DNA of 64,000 bases from Desulfobacteraceae bacterium (GTDB taxonomy: Bacteria; Desulfobacterota; Desulfobacteria; Desulfobacterales; Desulfosalsimonadaceae), in the NCBI GenBank assembly GCA_011389935.1, contig JAABTJ010000003.1, forward strand, positions 62,001 to 126,000. Reading direction: 5' to 3'. This document shows, piece by piece, positions 35,928 to 44,799 of this stretch. Made by a program: the position numbers and the translations under genes. A model generated the notes under the pieces. The model was not told the origin of the DNA and did no database searches. It was given only the letters and a program-made list of their open reading frames with translations. Position 1 is the stretch's first letter, and every line of letters begins with the position of its first letter.

Positions 35928-36872
35928 TTATCTGCGACTTGCAATATAGATGCTGATCAAAACGATTCCCGCTCCTGCAAACCCGACAGCAGAAAGGCGC
36001 TCCCCGAAAAACAGAAACCCGATGCCGATGCCGCAGACAGGTTCAAACAGCGAAACCACAGAGCTGGACTGGGCAGTGATGTAATTGGCCCCCTTGAAAA
36101 AAAGCGTATAGGGAATGGCAAGGGAAACGGTGCCCAGCAAAAACAGAAACGGAAGGTTGTGCCAGAAATACCCTTCGGGAACCATGATCCCGAAGGGGAA
36201 AAGAAGGATCGCAACGATCACGCACCCCCAAAGTGCCCGGATCTGCGAAGGAAGTCTTCCGGCCATAAACCTGCCGAACAGAAAAATCCCCGCAAGCCCG
36301 AGGCCGGATATCAGGGCGCTGACAATGCCGATCACTTCCTCTGCGTCGCCCTTAAGAAGACCCGCTGGTTCGGTGATAAGGGCCGTTCCAAGCAGGCCCG
36401 CTCCCACCGCAAACCAGGTCAAGGGGGTATTTTTTTCTTTGAGAAGAAAAGGACTTAAAATGGCCACATGAAGCGGCGCGGTATAATGCAGCAAAACCGC
36501 CTTGGCCACGGACGTTTTCATAATAGCCAGGTAATAGGTCACGGGAGTGATGCACATGCAAAGGCCCATGCAGCCGAGAACGATCAACTCCTTCGAGCTC
36601 AGTCGGCGAAAGTCGATCGCCCCGGCCCCCTCCGGCCTGCGAAGAATCCATAAAAACAGAAAGGCCATGCCGAACATTGCCCGGAAAAAAGCGATGCTCA
36701 TCGAGGAATAAGCCTCGATGGATCGGACCCATATCGGAATAAGGGAAAAGCAAAAGGCTCCCAGGAGCGTCATGAAAAGTCCCTTCAGATGCGGGGGGAT
36801 CCGTGTGCTTTTTCTTATGGCAGCGGTATGTTTTGTGCTCCCTGTATTTTTTTTTATCATGTTTTTCATCAT
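35928..36872 (-). CDS. EamA/DMT-superfamily permease
   Basis: A membrane protein of about 314 aa with around ten hydrophobic segments in two repeated halves, as in EamA transporters (FMTLLGAFCFSLIPIWVRS near the start, AVLLHYTAPLHVAILSPFLL in the first half, VSLFEPVCGIGIGFLFFGER in the second). It probably exports a metabolite such as an amino acid; the substrate is unknown. The start is uncertain: AAGG lies 9 bases before ATG 36872, while ATG 36881 has no spacing. It stands alone. Confidence 0.85.
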   Translation of the reverse strand: MMKNMIKKNTGSTKHTAAIRKSTRIPPHLKGLFMTLLGAFCFSLIPIWVRSIEAYSSMSIAFFRAMFGMAFLFLWILRRPEGAGAIDFRRLSSKELIVLGCMGLCMCITPVTYYLAIMKTSVAKAVLLHYTAPLHVAILSPFLLKEKNTPLTWFAVGAGLLGTALITEPAGLLKGDAEEVIGIVSALISGLGLAGIFLFGRFMAGRLPSQIRALWGCVIVAILLFPFGIMVPEGYFWHNLPFLFLLGTVSLAIPYTLFFKGANYITAQSSSVVSLFEPVCGIGIGFLFFGERLSAVGFAGAGIVLISIYIASRR

Positions 36873-37214
36873 GGATCGCATCCTTACGGTACCATTTCAT
36901 ATCACAAAGCACCGGTATATTCCATACTGTCCGTAAACAACCGGAACAATATTGACAGTAGGGCCTTTGCCGCATAGTATGATGCAAAAAATATCATGAG
37001 GCCTGTTCTTATTCATCTGCCGGAAAATCCGTCTTTTCGTCGGATGCCGAAGCCCTTGAAAAAGACCGGGAAAGAACCATCGGTTTTATGTGCGTCATTG
37101 CTTTCCAAACCGGCGTAGCCGACTTTAAATCTGTATGATACAGCCGTGACGATTGCCGCGGACATGGACGGGCAGCGATGCTGATACCTGAAGGATTGGG
37201 GGGGTATTGATTTG
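36873..37214. other. Intergenic region between EamA and UPF0178 genes
   Basis: About 340 bases between divergent genes with no convincing coding frame. It contains one promoter-like pair on the plus strand (36952-36980); otherwise no repeat or RNA structure was noticed. Confidence 0.5.
36952..36980 (+). promoter_or_regulatory. Possible sigma-70-type promoter
   Basis: A perfect TTGACA, 17-base spacer and TAGTAT. It points toward the UPF0178 gene 230 bases away, a long leader, so its target is uncertain. Confidence 0.35.
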
Positions 37215-37667
37215 ATGCATATTTTTGTAGATGCGGACGCCTGCCCGGTCAAGCGGGAAGTCTACCGCGTCGCGGACCGATACCTCCTTCACGTCACGTT
37301 GGTGACCAACACATGGATGCGGGTGCCCGATGACGAACGGATCGCACTGGAAGTGGTCAGCAACGGCTTCGACGCAGCAGACGACTGGATTGTGGCGCAC
37401 ATTCGAACAGGAGATATCGTGGTCACCGCCGACATACCACTTGCCGATCGCTGTGTAAAAAAAGGCGCGCGGGTTATCGGTCCGACCGGAAAGCCGATCA
37501 CGGAAAACAATATCGGCATGGCAGTGGCGGGCAGGGATCTCATGGCCGGGCTTCGCAGCGCCGGAGAAATAACCGGCGGACCACCCCCACTGAACAAGCG
37601 CGACCGGTCACGGTTTCTTCAACAGCTCGACAATATCATCCAATCGTTGCGCCGCGAGCATCCTTAA
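37215..37667 (+). CDS. UPF0178 (YaiI/YqxD, DUF188) family protein
   Basis: A 150-aa protein opening MHIFVDADACPVKREVYRVA, the family hallmark with conserved acidic residues and cysteine. VVTADIPLADRCVKKGARVI and GPTGKPITENNIG are the other conserved blocks. The fold is PIN-like, so a nuclease role has been proposed, but the function is not known. ATG 37215 is chosen over an adjacent TTG. Confidence 0.9.
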   Translation: MHIFVDADACPVKREVYRVADRYLLHVTLVTNTWMRVPDDERIALEVVSNGFDAADDWIVAHIRTGDIVVTADIPLADRCVKKGARVIGPTGKPITENNIGMAVAGRDLMAGLRSAGEITGGPPPLNKRDRSRFLQQLDNIIQSLRREHP

Positions 37668-37747
37668 GTGGATTCATGGAATCCCGCCGCCATTTGACAG
37701 GACTCTGCAGGCGCACAAGAAGCAAAACAGGCATCACCAAAACGGGT

Positions 37748-39040
37748 TTACATGGGCAAATCCCGGGAATGTCCCGGCGGCGTTTCAGATGGCGGCACCC
37801 TTTTTGGATGGTACTGCCGGATCCGGTTCCTCCCCCCTCGCTTTGCCAGGTACATGGCATGATCCGCGGCCTTGACCAGTTGTTCGGGAGCCTCCCCCTC
37901 CGCAGGCGCCAAGGACGCGACGCCGATGCTGACGGTCACATGGTCGGCCACGCTCGAATACCGGTGCTCGATCTTCAGCTCCGAAACAAATCTGAGAATG
38001 TCCCCGGCAAGGGCCCCGGCTGTATCCGGTTCTGTTTGCGGATACAGAATTACGAATTCTTCCCCGCCGTAACGCGAAGCAAAGTCCCCCGGCCGACGGG
38101 CAAAAGATTGCAGCACATTCGCCAACTGCCGGAGGCACATGTCCCCGCGCTGGTGCCCGTAATGATCATTAAAATGCTTGAAAAAATCCACATCGATGAA
38201 CAGGAGCGAAAGAAACGTGCCGTTTCGCCGGCAGCGAAGCCATTCGTGCGCCAGCACCTCGTCAAAATACCGCCGGTTGGCAAGGCCGGTCAGGTTGTCA
38301 TGCCGCGACATGTCCCGCATCTGCTCGGCCAGCGCTTCTGACCGGGCTTTTTCCATTGCCAGCAGCTGCCGTTGCAAAAACACCTGCCGGCTGCGCTTCT
38401 CGGCGAGCCACGCAAGAAAGGCACCGATAAGGCAACCGCCGGTAAAGGTTTGATGCACCATGAGCCATTCAAGGGTATGCCCCGTGAAACCTGCAATGAC
38501 GAGCCCTGTAATGCCTCCCCCGACCATGGCCATCAGTGCCGGAAAGAATCGCAGACCAAGAGCGGCGCTGACAACGACCAGTCCATGAATTATCCCGATC
38601 ATTGCCAGTCGGCGCATGAGTTCATCGCGGATCAGAAAGGGGAGCACAACCAGCAGCGCCATGCCGGCAAAGGAGAGACCCGTCACTTGGAGTTCATAAT
38701 AACGGTCAAACCTTTCCAGCCGGGAAAGGATCGCTGCCGCCAGAATGATCAGGCCAAGCCCGAGATATCCGACCGGCCAGAGATCCAGGGCCTGCCAGGG
38801 AGTAATGTAAATGATGCCGATGCCAAGGGCAAGATAGAGGAGAAGAACATAGAAGACGATGCTGCGAAACGCCCTTGCGCTCTCGTTTGCATGATACCTG
38901 CGGAACGCCCCCTCCAGTCCGGCGGGAAAGCGCAGGCCGAAACGGCGCTTTTGAAGCAGAGCGTGCAATTCCGCATATTGCGTGTTTTCGTGCACTTTGT
39001 CCGCCTCGGGCGGGGACTTGGCATCATCGGAAGGCGTCAT
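37748..39040 (-). CDS. Membrane-bound diguanylate cyclase (GGDEF)
   Basis: A protein of about 430 aa. The N-terminal half has six or so hydrophobic segments (about residues 50-210) forming a membrane sensor region, then a short helix, then a GGDEF domain with MSRHDNLTGLANRRYFDEVL, FIDVDFFKHFND and the active-site motif RYGGEEFVILYPQ. It should make cyclic di-GMP from GTP. An inhibitory RxxD site is not evident. The start at 39040 has AAGGGG upstream; a frame-consistent ATG 18 codons earlier is possible. No EAL domain. Confidence 0.9.
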   Translation of the reverse strand: MTPSDDAKSPPEADKVHENTQYAELHALLQKRRFGLRFPAGLEGAFRRYHANESARAFRSIVFYVLLLYLALGIGIIYITPWQALDLWPVGYLGLGLIILAAAILSRLERFDRYYELQVTGLSFAGMALLVVLPFLIRDELMRRLAMIGIIHGLVVVSAALGLRFFPALMAMVGGGITGLVIAGFTGHTLEWLMVHQTFTGGCLIGAFLAWLAEKRSRQVFLQRQLLAMEKARSEALAEQMRDMSRHDNLTGLANRRYFDEVLAHEWLRCRRNGTFLSLLFIDVDFFKHFNDHYGHQRGDMCLRQLANVLQSFARRPGDFASRYGGEEFVILYPQTEPDTAGALAGDILRFVSELKIEHRYSSVADHVTVSIGVASLAPAEGEAPEQLVKAADHAMYLAKRGGRNRIRQYHPKRVPPSETPPGHSRDLPM

Positions 39041-39159
39041 TTGGCCCCTTCTTGGGGTTACCGGCCGCTTCCGGCATAGCTTGAAAATGCGCATACGGCC
39101 AGACGGCCGTAACGACGGCCGTCAATCAATTATCAGGCGTGACGGGAAGATGTTTCAAA

Positions 39160-39198
39160 AAATAATAAAATCTTGAAATAATTTCAAGAAAATTATTT
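39160..39198. repeat. AT-rich inverted repeat
   Basis: Inner perfect arms TCTTGAAA and TTTCAAGA around TAA, with outer AAATAAT/ATTATTT. It lies upstream of the diguanylate cyclase start (minus strand), so it could be an operator or promoter-proximal hairpin. Confidence 0.45.
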
Positions 39199-39394
39199 CC
39201 GCATCAAGGCGGTCCCGGTTCACATGCACCTGTCCTCTGCCGCCGGGCGCAACGATTCCCCTCGGAAATTCTCACCTGCGCTGCAGGCTACGCCGAGCGC
39301 CAGGGGATTGAAGGGTAATGCGATGCGACAGCAGCCCGTTTTTCAGTAAAAAGATTAAGGTTGACAACAAATGGCGAATTCTTTATGAAAGGAA

Positions 39395-39426
39395 ATTTGC
39401 AAACCAAACGAAACCGGTTTGCAAAT
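39395..39426. repeat. Perfect 11-bp inverted repeat before tRNA-Ser
   Basis: ATTTGCAAACC and GGTTTGCAAAT separated by 10 bases, 85 bases upstream of the tRNA gene and just after a TTGACA-17-TATGAA pair. It may be an operator-like site in the tRNA promoter region; no T run follows, so a terminator is unlikely. Confidence 0.5.
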
Positions 39427-39510
39427 ACCCCATCCGGACTGCATTGGCAGGCGGAATGAGGTACGCCGAATCCGACCGGAAACCGGGAAAAAATATCTGT
39501 ACGCAGCTGT

Positions 39511-39600
39511 GGAGAGATGACCGAGCGGCTGAAGGTGCACGCCTGGAAAGCGTGTGTGTCTTAACGGGCACCGAGGGTTCGAATCCCTCTCTCTCCGCCA
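39511..39600 (+). tRNA. tRNA-Ser (anticodon GGA)
   Basis: A 90-base class II tRNA. Acceptor GGAGAGA pairs with TCTCTCC, then G and encoded CCA. The anticodon stem CACGC/GCGTG encloses CTGGAAA, giving GGA (reads UCC/UCU). It has a long variable arm and the T-arm GGTTCGAATCC. Confidence 0.97.
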
Positions 39601-39792
39601 TTTAATCATTATGCAACGACGGCCTGAGGCGACGTTTTCAGGCGGTCTTTTGGAAACCCGCCCTTTTTTCCTCATATATCGTCGCACCGGCACCCGTTTT
39701 TCAAAAACGGCGCATATGCCCCATCAAACCGATACAGGGTGACGGGCCCGGAAAAAACGGCCGCTGGAGGATCACATCGAGGAAATTCGGAT

Positions 39793-41565
39793 ATGGCATA
39801 CCTTGTTTTTGCCCGTAAATATCGCCCCCAAACATTTGAAGACGTGGTCGAACAGGCCCATGTCACAAAAACCCTGTCCAATGCGGTAACATCCGGCCGC
39901 CTGGCCCACGCCATACTGCTTTCCGGCCCGCGCGGCACCGGAAAAACCACCATTGCCCGGATACTGGCCAAGTGCGTAAACTGCAGCGAAGCCCCCACTT
40001 CGACGCCCTGCAATCAATGCCGTTCATGCACGGAAATAACGGCCGGCAACGCCATGGATGTTTTTGAAATCGACGGCGCATCCAACAACAAGGTCGAAAA
40101 CATCCGCGAGTTGCGCGAAAACGCCAAATACATGCCCGCGCACAGCCCTTACAAGATCTATATCATCGATGAAGTGCACATGCTGACCGACGCCGCATTC
40201 AATGCGCTTCTGAAAGTCCTGGAAGAACCACCCGCGCACGTGCTTTTCCTTTTTGCCACCACCGAAGTGCGGAAAATCCCCATAACCATCCTGTCGCGCT
40301 GCCAGCGCCATGACCTGCGGAGAATCGGCATCAACGCAATCGCCGCGCACATGAAAAAAATCTGCGAAGGCGAAAATATCGACATCAGCGATAAAGGGCT
40401 GGCCCTTATCGCCCGCGAAGCCGACGGGAGTATCCGGGACGGATTGAGCCTCCTTGACCAGGTCATCACCTGCACCGAAACCGCGATCACCGACAAGGAG
40501 ATTATTGATATCCTTGGGGTAATCGACCGGCAGATCCTGTTCGATATATCCGGCGCCCTTTTCTCCGGTGACATGGCGGCCATTATAGACATCTGCGACC
40601 TGCTATACCGGCAGGGGCGGCACATGATGAAATTTTATACGGAACTCATCGAGCACTTCCGAAACCTTCTGGTGGTAAAAATGGAAGGCGCTGCCTCGAC
40701 CCTTTCCGATGTTCCCGCCCATGAGCGGGAGCTGATGGAAAAACAGGTGGGCAATATTACGCAGCCGCATCTTTTTCAGGTGTTGAATGTCCTTTTTGAA
40801 GAAGAGTGGCGCATCAAGCTGTCGGCATCCCCCAAGACGGCTCTTGAAATGACCTTTTTCCGGCTGATGCAGATCCGGCCGGCGTTTTCCCTTGACGCCC
40901 TCATCGAAAAACTCGACCGGCTGAAAACCGGCATCGCCCCTGCGGGCAAGCCCCAAAGCCCCGGTGCGTCCGAGCCGGAACCGTCCGCGTCCGAGCCGGA
41001 ACCGTCCGCGCCCGAGCCGGAACCGTCCGCGCCCGAGCCGCCTGTACACGGAAATGTTCTATCGGAGACGGGGCCGGATTCACCGGGGGATCCCGGCCCG
41101 GAGTGCCCGGCAGATGATCCGCCGGAGAGCGCGCCAGCCGACCCTGCCACGCCCGATGCCCCGTCCGAAACGCCGCCCATGGATTTGTCGCAGATGGACA
41201 ACGGCGAAATATGGGACCGACTTAAATCCTCGATATGCGAAAAGTCGCCCGTTTTGGGGGCCTGCCTGGCGGACGGCACGCTTACATATACTCCCCCGGA
41301 CCGGCTGGTCATTGAAATCGCTTCGACCCATCCGAACATCGCCCTGCTGCGCAGGAAAAAAAATATTGCGGGGATTGAAAAGCATTGTAATGATTTTTTT
41401 AAACAGCCGCTGAAGATCTCCATCGACGTGAAACAGACCGGCCCCGATCCCGGTGACCTGAAAAAAAAACACCGGGAACTGGAAAGTGAGGCCCGTGCCC
41501 ATCCGCTTGTCAATGCGGCGATCAAAACATTCAACGGCAAAATTCAGGATATCAAAATTCTATAG
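39793..41565 (+). CDS. dnaX: DNA polymerase III subunit gamma/tau
   Basis: A 590-aa clamp-loader ATPase. It starts MAYLVFARKYRPQTFEDVV; Walker A is GPRGTGKTTIARI, the zinc-binding cysteines are in CVNCSEAP...CNQCRSC, and the Walker B-like region is YIIDEVHMLTDAAFNALLK. Sensor motif is FATTEVRKIPITILSRCQRHD. Around 40970-41040 a tandem repeat encodes four SEPEPSA-like units in the linker before the tau-like C-terminus. The start is set by GAGG upstream and by family alignment. It leads dnaX-ybaB-recR-ykgJ. Confidence 0.95.
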   Translation: MAYLVFARKYRPQTFEDVVEQAHVTKTLSNAVTSGRLAHAILLSGPRGTGKTTIARILAKCVNCSEAPTSTPCNQCRSCTEITAGNAMDVFEIDGASNNKVENIRELRENAKYMPAHSPYKIYIIDEVHMLTDAAFNALLKVLEEPPAHVLFLFATTEVRKIPITILSRCQRHDLRRIGINAIAAHMKKICEGENIDISDKGLALIAREADGSIRDGLSLLDQVITCTETAITDKEIIDILGVIDRQILFDISGALFSGDMAAIIDICDLLYRQGRHMMKFYTELIEHFRNLLVVKMEGAASTLSDVPAHERELMEKQVGNITQPHLFQVLNVLFEEEWRIKLSASPKTALEMTFFRLMQIRPAFSLDALIEKLDRLKTGIAPAGKPQSPGASEPEPSASEPEPSAPEPEPSAPEPPVHGNVLSETGPDSPGDPGPECPADDPPESAPADPATPDAPSETPPMDLSQMDNGEIWDRLKSSICEKSPVLGACLADGTLTYTPPDRLVIEIASTHPNIALLRRKKNIAGIEKHCNDFFKQPLKISIDVKQTGPDPGDLKKKHRELESEARAHPLVNAAIKTFNGKIQDIKIL

Positions 41566-41577
41566 GAGGAGCATCGG

Positions 41578-41889
41578 ATGAAAAATATGAACAAGCTCAT
41601 GAAGCAGGCCCAGCAGCTTCAGACCAAAATGACGCAGCTCCAAGAGGAAATGGCGGAAAAAACGATCGAGGCCACGGCAGGAGGGGGTATGGTCAAGGTG
41701 GTGGCCAACGGAAAACAGCAGGTCGTTTCCGTGCAGATTGAAAAGGAGGTCGTGGACCCCGAAGATGTGGAAATGCTCCAGGACCTTATCGTCGCTGCGG
41801 TCAATGAAGCCCTCTCCCGTTCCCAGGCCATGGTCAATGAAGAAATGAGCAAACTTACCGGCGGCATGAACATTCCGGGGATGATGTAG
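41578..41889 (+). CDS. YbaB/EbfC nucleoid-associated protein
   Basis: A 103-aa protein with the N-terminal helix (MNKLMKQAQQLQTKMTQLQ) and the core AGGGMVKVVANGKQQVVSVQIEKEVVDPEDVEMLQDLIVAA (only landmarks such as VDPEDVEMLQDL noted). The dimer binds DNA. GGAGG precedes the start, 12 bases after dnaX. The dnaX-ybaB-recR order is the typical one. Confidence 0.95.
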   Translation: MKNMNKLMKQAQQLQTKMTQLQEEMAEKTIEATAGGGMVKVVANGKQQVVSVQIEKEVVDPEDVEMLQDLIVAAVNEALSRSQAMVNEEMSKLTGGMNIPGMM

Positions 41890-41896
41890 GAACTGC

Positions 41897-42496
41897 ATGC
41901 AGTATTATCCGGAATCAATGAACCGGCTGATCAGAAGCCTGTGCCGACTGCCCGGCATCGGTGAAAAATCGGCCGAAAGACTGGCCATGCATTTGCTGCA
42001 GGCGCCGGAGGCCGAGGTCTCCATGCTGGCAAAAAACATCGGCGAGCTGAAAAAGCAGGTTAATATCTGCAGCAGCTGCTTTTCATTAAGCGATGCGGAA
42101 AAGTGCCGCATATGCAGGGATCCGTCAAGAAACGCATCCCTGGTATGCGTGGTGGAAAGCCCCCCGGACATGGCCGCCATTGAAAAATCGGGCGCTTTTA
42201 CAGGGGTCTATCATATTCTCCAGGGGCTGCTCTCCCCCATGGACGGCATCGGCCCTTCCGACATCCGCATTGCCGAACTGGTAGAAAAAGTCGTTGCCGG
42301 AAGCCTCCGGGAGATCATCATCGCCACTGCCACCAATATTGAAGGCGAGGCAACGGCTGCCTACATCATGAACCAGCTGAAGCCCTTTGCCGTAAAAATC
42401 ACGCGGATTGCATCGGGCGTGCCCATGGGGGGGGAACTCAAATACGTCGACCAGGTTACGCTGAAAAAAGCGTTGGAGGCCCGCTATGACATCTGA
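41897..42496 (+). CDS. recR: Recombination protein RecR
   Basis: A 199-aa RecR. Helix-hairpin-helix LPGIGEKSAERLAMHLL, the four-cysteine zinc finger CSSCFSLSDAEKCRIC, and a Toprim domain (VVESPPDMAAIEKSGAF, ATNIEGEATAAYI) are all present. It acts with RecF/RecO in loading RecA at gaps. It begins 7 bases after ybaB and overlaps the next gene by 11 bases. Confidence 0.96.
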   Translation: MQYYPESMNRLIRSLCRLPGIGEKSAERLAMHLLQAPEAEVSMLAKNIGELKKQVNICSSCFSLSDAEKCRICRDPSRNASLVCVVESPPDMAAIEKSGAFTGVYHILQGLLSPMDGIGPSDIRIAELVEKVVAGSLREIIIATATNIEGEATAAYIMNQLKPFAVKITRIASGVPMGGELKYVDQVTLKKALEARYDI

Positions 42497-42914
42497 TGCG
42501 CCCGTATCGGGTGCCGATATCTTTGAATGCCAAAACTGCGGCCAATGCTGCTGCGGATTCGGCGGAACATACGTCACGCCGCAAAACATTGCCGAGATTG
42601 CCGACTACCTGGGCCTTGATTCCGAACAGGTACGGAAGAATTACTGCGCCCCCTCCGGCAAAAAGACCGTGCTGGCCCAGAAGCCGGGCGGATATTGCGT
42701 ATTCTGGGATGAAAAATGCACCATCCACCCAGTAAAACCGCGGATGTGCAGGGCATGGCCCTTCATCGAAAATGTGCTCAGGGCGCCGGAAAACTGGTAC
42801 ATCATGGCGGATTCATGCCCCGGGATAAAACCGGGCGTTTCCGAGCCCGCACTGGTCGCATGCGTTCGGCATGAACTCGCCCGCCTGGAGGCCCATAACG
42901 CCATTCTTCCGTAG
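42486..42914 (+). CDS. YkgJ family cysteine cluster protein
   Basis: A 142-aa protein with the cysteine cluster CQNCGQCCCGFGG, then CVFWDEKCTIHPVKPRMCRAWPF and a later CPGI. The pattern fits the zinc/iron-binding CxxCxxCC family of unknown function. It overlaps the end of recR, so it is probably translated with it. Confidence 0.88.
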   Translation: MTSDAPVSGADIFECQNCGQCCCGFGGTYVTPQNIAEIADYLGLDSEQVRKNYCAPSGKKTVLAQKPGGYCVFWDEKCTIHPVKPRMCRAWPFIENVLRAPENWYIMADSCPGIKPGVSEPALVACVRHELARLEAHNAILP

Positions 42915-43041
42915 CGTCGTGCAGCACCGGCGGATGGGGCGTATTGCAGCCGGCCATGCAGCGCCGGGCCCCGTCTGTAACCATACGGGCCTTCACATTG
43001 GCATCCATCGACACGCAACCCTTTAAACAGAAGCGATTACA

Positions 43042-43839
43042 ATGATAGGTATTTTTGACTCCGGGATCGGCGGGCTGACCGTGGTGAGAGGAATAATGGA
43101 TGCGATGCCGGGCTACGACCTCGTCTATTTCGGAGATACTGCACGCACCCCCTACGGCACGAAAAGCAGCCGCACCGTCATCGAGTATTGCCTGCAGAAT
43201 ACCGAATTTCTGGTAAAAAACGGCGCAAAAATGATCGTCATGGCCTGCAACACCGCGTCGAGCGTTGCCACCGACGCCGTAAGGGATTCATTTGACGTAC
43301 CCGTATTCGAGGTGGTGACCCCGGCGGTGGAGCGCTGCCTTGCAGCCACGAAAAAAGGGGTCATCGGCGTCATCGGGACCCGGGCGACCATCGCCAGCGG
43401 CATCTACGAAAAACAAATCATGGAAAAAAATCCGCAGGCAAAGGTCTACTGTGCCCCCTGCCCGCTTCTGGTCCCCCTGGTGGAAGAGGGATGGCTGAAA
43501 AAACCCGAAACCAACATGATTGTGAAAAAATACCTGCATCCCCTGAAAGTCAGGCAGATCGACACGTTGATCCTCGGGTGCACCCACTATCCCATTCTCA
43601 AAAATATCATCGCCCGCAAAATCGGAAAACGGGTTGCCATCATCGACTCGTCAACCGCCATGGCCGAAAGGGTGAAGGCTTTTCTCACGGAAAACCCGGA
43701 TTTTGACGAAAAACTGGCGAAAACCGCTGCAGCAAGATTTTTCGTCTCCGATATCACCCCCCAGTTCCGGAAAACGGCAAAATGGATCGTTGGGAGACCG
43801 ATTGACCTGGAACCGGCAAATACCGAGGGTTTATCCTGA
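43042..43839 (+). CDS. murI: Glutamate racemase
   Basis: A 265-aa racemase. FDSGIGGLTVV opens the active site; the catalytic cysteines are in VMACNTASSVAT and LILGCTHYPIL. It makes D-glutamate for peptidoglycan. It lies 127 bases after the cysteine-cluster gene and faces the universal stress protein gene. Confidence 0.95.
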   Translation: MIGIFDSGIGGLTVVRGIMDAMPGYDLVYFGDTARTPYGTKSSRTVIEYCLQNTEFLVKNGAKMIVMACNTASSVATDAVRDSFDVPVFEVVTPAVERCLAATKKGVIGVIGTRATIASGIYEKQIMEKNPQAKVYCAPCPLLVPLVEEGWLKKPETNMIVKKYLHPLKVRQIDTLILGCTHYPILKNIIARKIGKRVAIIDSSTAMAERVKAFLTENPDFDEKLAKTAAARFFVSDITPQFRKTAKWIVGRPIDLEPANTEGLS

Positions 43840-43864
43840 ACCCCGGCGCGTTTTCCCTCTTTTA

Positions 43865-44692
43865 TTACATGGTCCCCCGGTAATTCGGACCGACAATCAA
43901 GAGGCTGTTCGGCAGGGTGGACTGGATGATCTCCAGGGTGCTTCCGAAAAGCAGCTGACGGATAAGGCCATGGCCGTATGCGCCCATAATGACCAGGGCG
44001 TCGTGCGGAACCTTGTAGAGATTGTCGATGAAGTCCTTTTGGGGAAATATTTGCCAGTCGCTTACCGTTTGTTCAAACACCCCGGTAAGCGCATGTTTTC
44101 CCAGCAGTTTTTCGTAATATTTTTTCCCCCTTCGCCCCTCTTCGGCCGTATACAGCGATACCGGCATTCCCGAGAGCCGGTGCAGGCGCACCGCAAGGCG
44201 CATGGCATTGGCCGCGTTGGCCGACCCGCCGAACATCACGGCGATGCGGGTAAACGGCTTGTAAACGGGGGGGGGGATCATTACCGGAAAAGCCGCGGCC
44301 TTGAATATGCGGCGAATCCTGGGACCGATCGACCCGGATCCCCGTTTTGCCGAAAGGTCGGATATCGTCTTCGGGCATGTCATGAAATTGAAGCTGACCG
44401 GCACATCGGGCAGAGACGGCGTTGAAAAATGCCGGGGGGCAAAAAACCTCGGGGGCGCCATTTCCAGCTCGGCCATGACGGCATTGACATGCGCTTTTGC
44501 GGTTTCCGGGGAATGGAGGTAGGACTCATCCAAATCCACCTGGATGACATCGTTTTCCATGTACAGGAGAAACTTTGCATACGCCGGTATGTAAACCACC
44601 GGGGTAATATCCATTTTTTTGCAAAAATACGCCGTCTGCAAAAGCGTTTCCCTGCCATACGGGGTATTTCTGAAAACATGAAACATCTGCAT
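43865..44692 (-). CDS. Universal stress protein (UspA) family
   Basis: A 275-aa protein with two UspA-type regions. The C-terminal one is recognisable: ALVIMGAYGHGLIRQLLFGSTLEIIQSTLPNSLLIVG (landmark GAYGHG...GST matches the ATP-binding G-2X-G-9X-GS/T pattern). The N-terminal half (FCKKMDITPVVYIP) is divergent and lacks the nucleotide motif. AAGGTGAT precedes the ATG. It lies downstream of the ClC gene, on the same strand. Confidence 0.82.
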   Translation of the reverse strand: MQMFHVFRNTPYGRETLLQTAYFCKKMDITPVVYIPAYAKFLLYMENDVIQVDLDESYLHSPETAKAHVNAVMAELEMAPPRFFAPRHFSTPSLPDVPVSFNFMTCPKTISDLSAKRGSGSIGPRIRRIFKAAAFPVMIPPPVYKPFTRIAVMFGGSANAANAMRLAVRLHRLSGMPVSLYTAEEGRRGKKYYEKLLGKHALTGVFEQTVSDWQIFPQKDFIDNLYKVPHDALVIMGAYGHGLIRQLLFGSTLEIIQSTLPNSLLIVGPNYRGTM

Positions 44693-44799
44693 GAAAAATC
44701 ACCTTTTCCCGTTATTTACGCCCCCGTCCGGGGCCGGCCGCACTGAAGGCTCGCAGCGCCATGTCCGTGCAGGTTCATCCGCATACCAACGCACCGCTT

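Larger units (their letters stand above)
39041..39510. other. Intergenic region upstream of tRNA-Ser(GGA)
   Basis: About 470 bases with no credible gene (an 18-codon extension of the cyclase frame is possible at its left end). It holds two dyads described separately and a TTGACA at 39361 with TATGAA 17 bases downstream, a candidate promoter for the tRNA. Confidence 0.5.
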
